A stretch of 64,000 nt of DNA from the NCBI RefSeq assembly GCF_000143415.4, contig NW_003314306.1, positions 236,587 to 300,586 of the forward strand. Direction: 5' to 3'. The notes under the pieces were generated by a model, which made no database searches, was not told the origin of the DNA, and was given only the letters and a program-made list of their open reading frames with translations. Numbering within the stretch: the stretch's first letter is position 1; each line of letters starts with the position of its first letter. Origin of the DNA: Selaginella moellendorffii. Its lineage: Eukaryota; Streptophyta; Lycopodiopsida; Selaginellales; Selaginellaceae. The translations under genes and the position numbers were made by a program. Positions 59,683 to 64,000 of this stretch are shown here, piece by piece.

Positions 59683-62600
59683 TCACCGGATGAAGCGTTT
59701 GAGATGAGAGTGATTGTGAGCGTGTGGGAGCTCACGTCCATCAGCATCAACTAGCATATATGCTCCACCTCTGATGTGTCGCTGGACAAAGTAGGGGCCG
59801 GTCCAGCGAGGGGAGAACTTCGAAGGTGGCGTGAACTCCTTGAGTAGAACGAGATCGCCATCCTCGAATGGTTCGGCAGACCGATGGTGATCGATGACTG
59901 ACTTGATCTTCTGCTTGCCTTGAAGGAGATGTTCAGTCATGGATCGTCGCTGTTCTTCTAAGGCAAGAACCTCCAAGTCACGTGCATGAAACTTGTCCTC
60001 ATCACTAAGCTGCATCGCTGCTGCGTATCGAAGTGAAAGTGAGAGTGATGGCACCTGGATCTCTACTGGAAGTACGGCCTCTGTCCCATAGACAAGGGAG
60101 AATAGGGTCACAGAGATGGATGTCTTGAAGGACGTCCAAAAGGCCCACAACGCCGTAACCAAGTGCTCGTGCCAACACCTTGGGTGATCCTCCACAAGCT
60201 TTGAGATGACTGTCTTCAATATCTTGTTGCTGGACTCCGCCTGGCCATTGCACTCAGGATAATAACTGCTGCTCTTCACATGCTTGACCTGCAACTGCTG
60301 GAGAAGATGCTGCATCACCTGTCTAAGAAAGCCGCTGCCGCGATCAGAAAGCAAAACTGCGGGAACTCCAAATCGGCAAATTATGTACTCGTAGACAAAC
60401 TTTGCTGTAGACTGTTGATCTGCTTGTCGCAAAGGGGTGGCCTCGACCCATTTTGTGAAATAGTCCGTTGCCACGATGATGTATCGCTGTCCTTTTGAGC
60501 TCGGTGGGTTGATCGGGCCAACGAAGTCAAGTCCCCACTGGAAAAAGGGACCCGGAGAAGTGATGATCTGGAAAGGAAGACGTGGAACATGGCTTCGGGG
60601 GTTGAACCGTTGGCACTGCTCACATGACTTTGCATAGGCCAAGCTGTCCTGGTGAATCCGAGGCCAAAAGTAGCCATGGCGCAAGAGGAGCTGCGCTGTA
60701 ACCCGTCCCGAGAAATGCCCCGCACAAGAGTGGAAAGCACGAAGGAGCTCAGGGACCTCGTGTTCCCCCACACACCGCAACAAAACTTCTTGAGAATTCC
60801 TCCTGTAAAGGTGTCCATGAAGAAGGCAAAACCCCCGTGCTCGGATCTCCAATGCCTTTTGTTGTACTGGTGAGGAATCTACTGGGAACTGACCTGAATC
60901 CAGGTACACCGCAACATCCTGTAATGTTGCTGGGACCACAAAGGAGGTAGCTTCAGCAACCAGGAACTCGCTTGGATCCATCACATGCTTCCGCTGCATG
61001 TGAAAAGTTGGTTGGAACTCTTGGATGGTCACAATCCAAGATAAAGTACGAGGACTATGAACCGATTGCTGTAAAAGAAAGGTTAGCACAGTAAAACAGA
61101 CATGGGAATGGATACGGGCTCCAGCAAGAAAGTGACGAAATCGTTCTGGTGGTTGGAATACCGGGGGCTCTACAGTAGGAAGTTCTGAACTCAAAGAGCT
61201 ATAACTTGCATGCAGCACGTCCGATTGGCTTGATTCTTTTTGCTTGTTCTGTGTCTGGATGCAATCTCCCATCTCCAAGAAATGGCATGACAAAATACGC
61301 TTGGAGTTGTCAGCTACCACGATTTTAGTAGGAAGATGCTGGTTGTGTGACACCTCAGATAGTCGCTGAGGAGAATGGAGTTCAGTTGTGTCCTGTGAAA
61401 GATGGGCCTGGTATGGAGTGACTTTGTCATCTAGCTCCATAAGAGAAAGTCGGTCCCATGCAAGAAACGAGTCAAGAAGCTCTATCGAGAAACACTCTGG
61501 AAAGCTGGATGTAGCAGCCCGTACTCTATAAGCCCCGCCATCAAATAAAGAGGGCGTGGCTAAAGGCTCGGCCTTACTCACAAATAAAGAGAGTGAAGCT
61601 GAGAGATGTCTCGGGCTACTGGACTTGCCTCCAACTATGGCAATCGCATTGCATGAGAAAGCATCCGTCATATAGATGGTCGACGCCACTGCCAACTCAG
61701 GAAAAACCTCTGTGAGCTCAGGAGGAAAGTATGGTGTGGAGGCCATCTTAGTCCGAGCTTGCTGGGCTTGCTGAGAAAGAGCTCTGCCGTGGTTGTTGAA
61801 AAAGGTGGCACTATGGGTTCCATCGCTAATTTCCAACTTGCCTTGTGCACTATCAATGGTGCAATGGGCTGTGACTTGCCATGAGCGGCCAAGGATGATA
61901 GAGTCCTTCAAAGAGGACGTTCCAAGACGTTGGTAGTCAACCACGAGGAAATCCACCTCAGAAATAACACCCTGCACAGAGACCTTGACACCATAGCAAA
62001 TTCCCGCTGGAGGAACGGTATGGTTGGCAAAGGTTTTGAGCATGATGGAGGAGCTCTCAGTGATCTGTACCTGTGCTGAAAGGGTAGCTTTGAGAGAGAT
62101 AGTGTTGCTTCCAGAACCGGAGTCAACCAAAGCATCCATCCTACAAGAGGAAGTACCAATCTGCACCGGGACGAAGAACGGACCAGGATCTCCTCCATAT
62201 CTTGTCATATCGACAATGTGCACCTCTTGAGAAGTCCTCTTGAGAGTGCTCTCTGGTGGTCCTGACCGTGCAAACTCCTCCAAACGCTGGCCGAATCCCG
62301 GGATAAGACACAACTTGTCTCGGAGCAAAAAGGTGACGGGAGTGTCAACCAGCTGTTGAAGAACCGGCTCCAGAACAGGAATAGCTGTTGGTGGGATCCC
62401 AGGAGGAGAAGAGAGTAGTGATTTGAAGGGGAGCTTACAAGCCACCCTCTGTGTCACTGGGCCTGATGCCAATGGAGATTCGCTCTCAACCGGCACTGGG
62501 GGATCTGTGGCAGGCTGAGCGGCTACCTTCTTCTTCGCTTGGGCTCGAGTAGCTGCGGTTTGCTGCTGTTGCCTATAGAGTTCCTCGGCTACCAAAATCG

Positions 62601-62931
62601 TGTTGACTGATGAGGCTGGTGCCTTGCCTTTGCTTGACGAAGGGGCGGCCTCAATTGCTTGTCGCTCCAACTGCTCCTGATATGTCTCTGGACCTCGAGA
62701 CGATGTGGAATTATCAGAAAAGGGATGTTGTTGGACACGTTGAGAAGATGGAGGCCGAAGCTCTGGGTGAAGCTTGAAGCAGCGCTGTATGTTGTGTGTG
62801 TTCGTTTTGCAATGAGTGCACCAACGGGACTTAAATCTACGTTCCCGAGTTGTAGCGGCCTCTTTCCTGGATTCCACCAGCTCCTGGAGCAGTTTGTCAT
62901 GGTGTGATTGTTGTTGAAGAATGTAGCGCAC
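59683..62931 (-). CDS. Ty3/gypsy-type polyprotein with protease and integrase but no reverse transcriptase
   Basis: One frame of 1082 codons is open without any stop. From the N-terminus it has a coiled-coil gag end and a zinc-knuckle-like CTHCKTNTHNIQRC (about residues 38-51). The retropepsin has active site LVDSGSGSNTISL (about 268-280) and the later motif SIILGRSW. An RNase-H-tail-like segment, SPRTLSWIVTIQEFQPTFHM, follows near 61.0-61.1 kb. The integrase has the zinc part (HSCAGHF then CEQCQRF), catalytic D in LDFVGPI, D in LLSDRGSGF and E in ECNGQAESSNK. A C-terminal GPYFVQRHIRGGAYML domain ends it. The reverse transcriptase and the catalytic RNase H are absent from between protease and integrase. 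The frame begins at GTG 62931, directly after an AG, and joins gag at 63760 if the insert is spliced. Copies may be mobilised in trans. Confidence 0.85.
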   Translation of the reverse strand: MRYILQQQSHHDKLLQELVESRKEAATTRERRFKSRWCTHCKTNTHNIQRCFKLHPELRPPSSQRVQQHPFSDNSTSSRGPETYQEQLERQAIEAAPSSSKGKAPASSVNTILVAEELYRQQQQTAATRAQAKKKVAAQPATDPPVPVESESPLASGPVTQRVACKLPFKSLLSSPPGIPPTAIPVLEPVLQQLVDTPVTFLLRDKLCLIPGFGQRLEEFARSGPPESTLKRTSQEVHIVDMTRYGGDPGPFFVPVQIGTSSCRMDALVDSGSGSNTISLKATLSAQVQITESSSIMLKTFANHTVPPAGICYGVKVSVQGVISEVDFLVVDYQRLGTSSLKDSIILGRSWQVTAHCTIDSAQGKLEISDGTHSATFFNNHGRALSQQAQQARTKMASTPYFPPELTEVFPELAVASTIYMTDAFSCNAIAIVGGKSSSPRHLSASLSLFVSKAEPLATPSLFDGGAYRVRAATSSFPECFSIELLDSFLAWDRLSLMELDDKVTPYQAHLSQDTTELHSPQRLSEVSHNQHLPTKIVVADNSKRILSCHFLEMGDCIQTQNKQKESSQSDVLHASYSSLSSELPTVEPPVFQPPERFRHFLAGARIHSHVCFTVLTFLLQQSVHSPRTLSWIVTIQEFQPTFHMQRKHVMDPSEFLVAEATSFVVPATLQDVAVYLDSGQFPVDSSPVQQKALEIRARGFCLLHGHLYRRNSQEVLLRCVGEHEVPELLRAFHSCAGHFSGRVTAQLLLRHGYFWPRIHQDSLAYAKSCEQCQRFNPRSHVPRLPFQIITSPGPFFQWGLDFVGPINPPSSKGQRYIIVATDYFTKWVEATPLRQADQQSTAKFVYEYIICRFGVPAVLLSDRGSGFLRQVMQHLLQQLQVKHVKSSSYYPECNGQAESSNKILKTVISKLVEDHPRCWHEHLVTALWAFWTSFKTSISVTLFSLVYGTEAVLPVEIQVPSLSLSLRYAAAMQLSDEDKFHARDLEVLALEEQRRSMTEHLLQGKQKIKSVIDHHRSAEPFEDGDLVLLKEFTPPSKFSPRWTGPYFVQRHIRGGAYMLVDADGRELPHAHNHSHLKRFIR

Positions 62932-63759
62932 CTGAATTTGGAGCCGAACTCCAAGCTCGTTGCGCTACAAAACGAGGGTCTGGTACAATCCCACGAGCAC
63001 TAGCTCCCCGTATCCAGCACCTGCATGCAAAATGGTGTCAGACGGAGTCTGGCACAATTTTGGCATACCGGTGGCCTAACGTGAGGAGGAGGGTACTCCA
63101 CCGACTAGAGCAGTGTGGAGCTTGGGCTTAGACCCAAGCCGGACGCAGAACAAGGAGCGACACAGCCCAGCAGGAGCCAAACTAATGTCTCAGGTGGTCG
63201 GACATGCATTCCAACCACTATCCCTACTATACATTTGGAACCCCCCACAGCCCCCCCCCCCCCCCCCCTTGAGGGACACACGCTTTGGGCTTTCACCCCA
63301 AGCCTCCTTTAGTACAAGGAGTTAGTCTCTGGGACAAGTCCGAGACTTACTAAATATGGAATGTCCTTAGATTGCGAATTTGGACACGGGACGAACACCA
63401 TTGTGTTCAGGCCGATCTCTACATTCCGTAGATATGCCAAATGAGCTAATCTAGACACTTTCCATAAATAGCATTTGGGACCAAAATGAGACCAACACAA
63501 AAGGTATGATAGCGAGGGTGTTTGGCAGACACGGTAAGCTATCATCTAGCGAATATTGAGGGACTAGTCTCAATACGCGAGGGTTCTTGCCAAGCCAGTG
63601 CAAGACAGAGCAAAAGAGAACTAACAAGCCGGGCCAAGTATGCTTGGCTAAATAGACACTTAGGAATTCCTTCCTTATGCTCATCCGGCCAAGTACAGAT
63701 GCTAAGTCTAGTTTACTAACACTTGGACAAGAGGGGCCAATAAAGGGAACCAGCAGTAC
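62932..63759 (-). mobile_element. GT-AG-bounded insert with LTR-like core between gag and the polyprotein frame
   Basis: Read on the minus strand, this 828-bp segment starts with GTACTG after GAGAAG and ends with TTCAG before GTGCGC. Removing it joins the two frames in phase. It contains stops and a C-rich tract (63251-63269). It also holds the ACGCTTTGGGCTTTCACCCC core that occurs in the LTRs at 48.04, 53.70 and 55.52 kb. It could be a true intron or an LTR insertion that happens to be spliceable. The exact LTR ends were not found. Confidence 0.5.
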
Positions 63760-64000
63760 CTTCTCCTTCAACTGCCGCATCTCATTGGCAAAGTTCTCAA
63801 GAGCCGGAGGTGTATGTTCAATAGTGACAGGCTTTGATGTGGACGGGCGAATAGCGGCACAAGGTGACTCTGACGGGATGATGGCTTGGTCAAAATCAAC
63901 TCTAGCAATCCCCAAGTCGACCAGAAGCTCTCTTTCCAGCTTTGTGGCAAACGAAAATGCCTCACGGCAAGACCTGAAAGTCTTCTTAAGAGCTACAAGT
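63760..64000 (-). CDS. gag exon of the gypsy-type element (partial)
   Basis: The minus-strand frame runs off the window edge. It includes SCREAFSFATKLERELLVDL and ends NFANEMRQLKEK, a charged helical segment that continues naturally into VRYILQQQSHHDKLLQEL of the polyprotein frame. The upstream part and 5' LTR lie beyond 64000. Confidence 0.5.

Overview
This is eukaryotic nuclear DNA, best explained as a plant genome. The genes carry many GT-AG introns, mostly 45-75 bp long. The gene set is plant-like: plant-type ribosomal protein P3, the plastid-type NADH dehydrogenase NDC1, a CNGC4-like channel and a 2-oxoglutarate dioxygenase of the hormone-oxidase class. The compact introns, together with blocks of decayed retrotransposons and AT-rich sequence, suggest a lycophyte such as Selaginella. 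That species call is inference from memory of such genomes; nothing was searched.

Layout. 0.8-3.5 kb: an MRS2-type magnesium transporter and acidic ribosomal protein P3, both on +. 3.7-7.3 kb: degenerate, partly duplicated coding remnants on -, including a shortened copy of a small secreted-protein gene. 7.3-16.5 kb: AT-rich repeat-derived DNA with an assembly gap (15276-15709). 16.6-17.9 kb: an intact small secreted-protein gene, a scrap of TTC5 exon 2 and a GDP-mannose 3,5-epimerase pseudogene. 18.0-31.8 kb: the gene-dense core, with TTC5-like (-), 2-oxoglutarate dioxygenase (+), NDC1 (+), UBE3D/HECT-like E3 ligase (+) and CNGC4-like channel (-). 31.9-36.4 kb: AT-rich repeats. 36.4-46.1 kb: three decayed mobile-element-type genes, namely a SWIM-finger transposase (-), a ten-exon gene joining a proline-rich segment, a ParB-like motif and a DNA-methyltransferase-like domain (+), and a zinc-finger protein (-). 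46.1-57.9 kb: an old Ty3/gypsy-like element broken by a 7.15 kb non-autonomous LTR retrotransposon with a perfect 5-bp target duplication, and by a related solo LTR. 58-64 kb: another Ty3/gypsy-type element (-) whose 1082-codon open frame has protease and integrase but no reverse transcriptase.

The housekeeping genes act independently: Mg2+ transport, translation, protein cofactor, plastid/mitochondrial electron transfer, ubiquitin ligation and ion signalling. No operon-like pathway is present. UBE3D and CNGC4 end 101 bp apart in convergent orientation, and NDC1 and UBE3D lie 66 bp apart in tandem. The most unusual item is the ParB-like/methyltransferase-like gene at 40931-45190. Its ten exons keep one frame through nine introns, yet it carries eleven internal stop codons and no frameshift.
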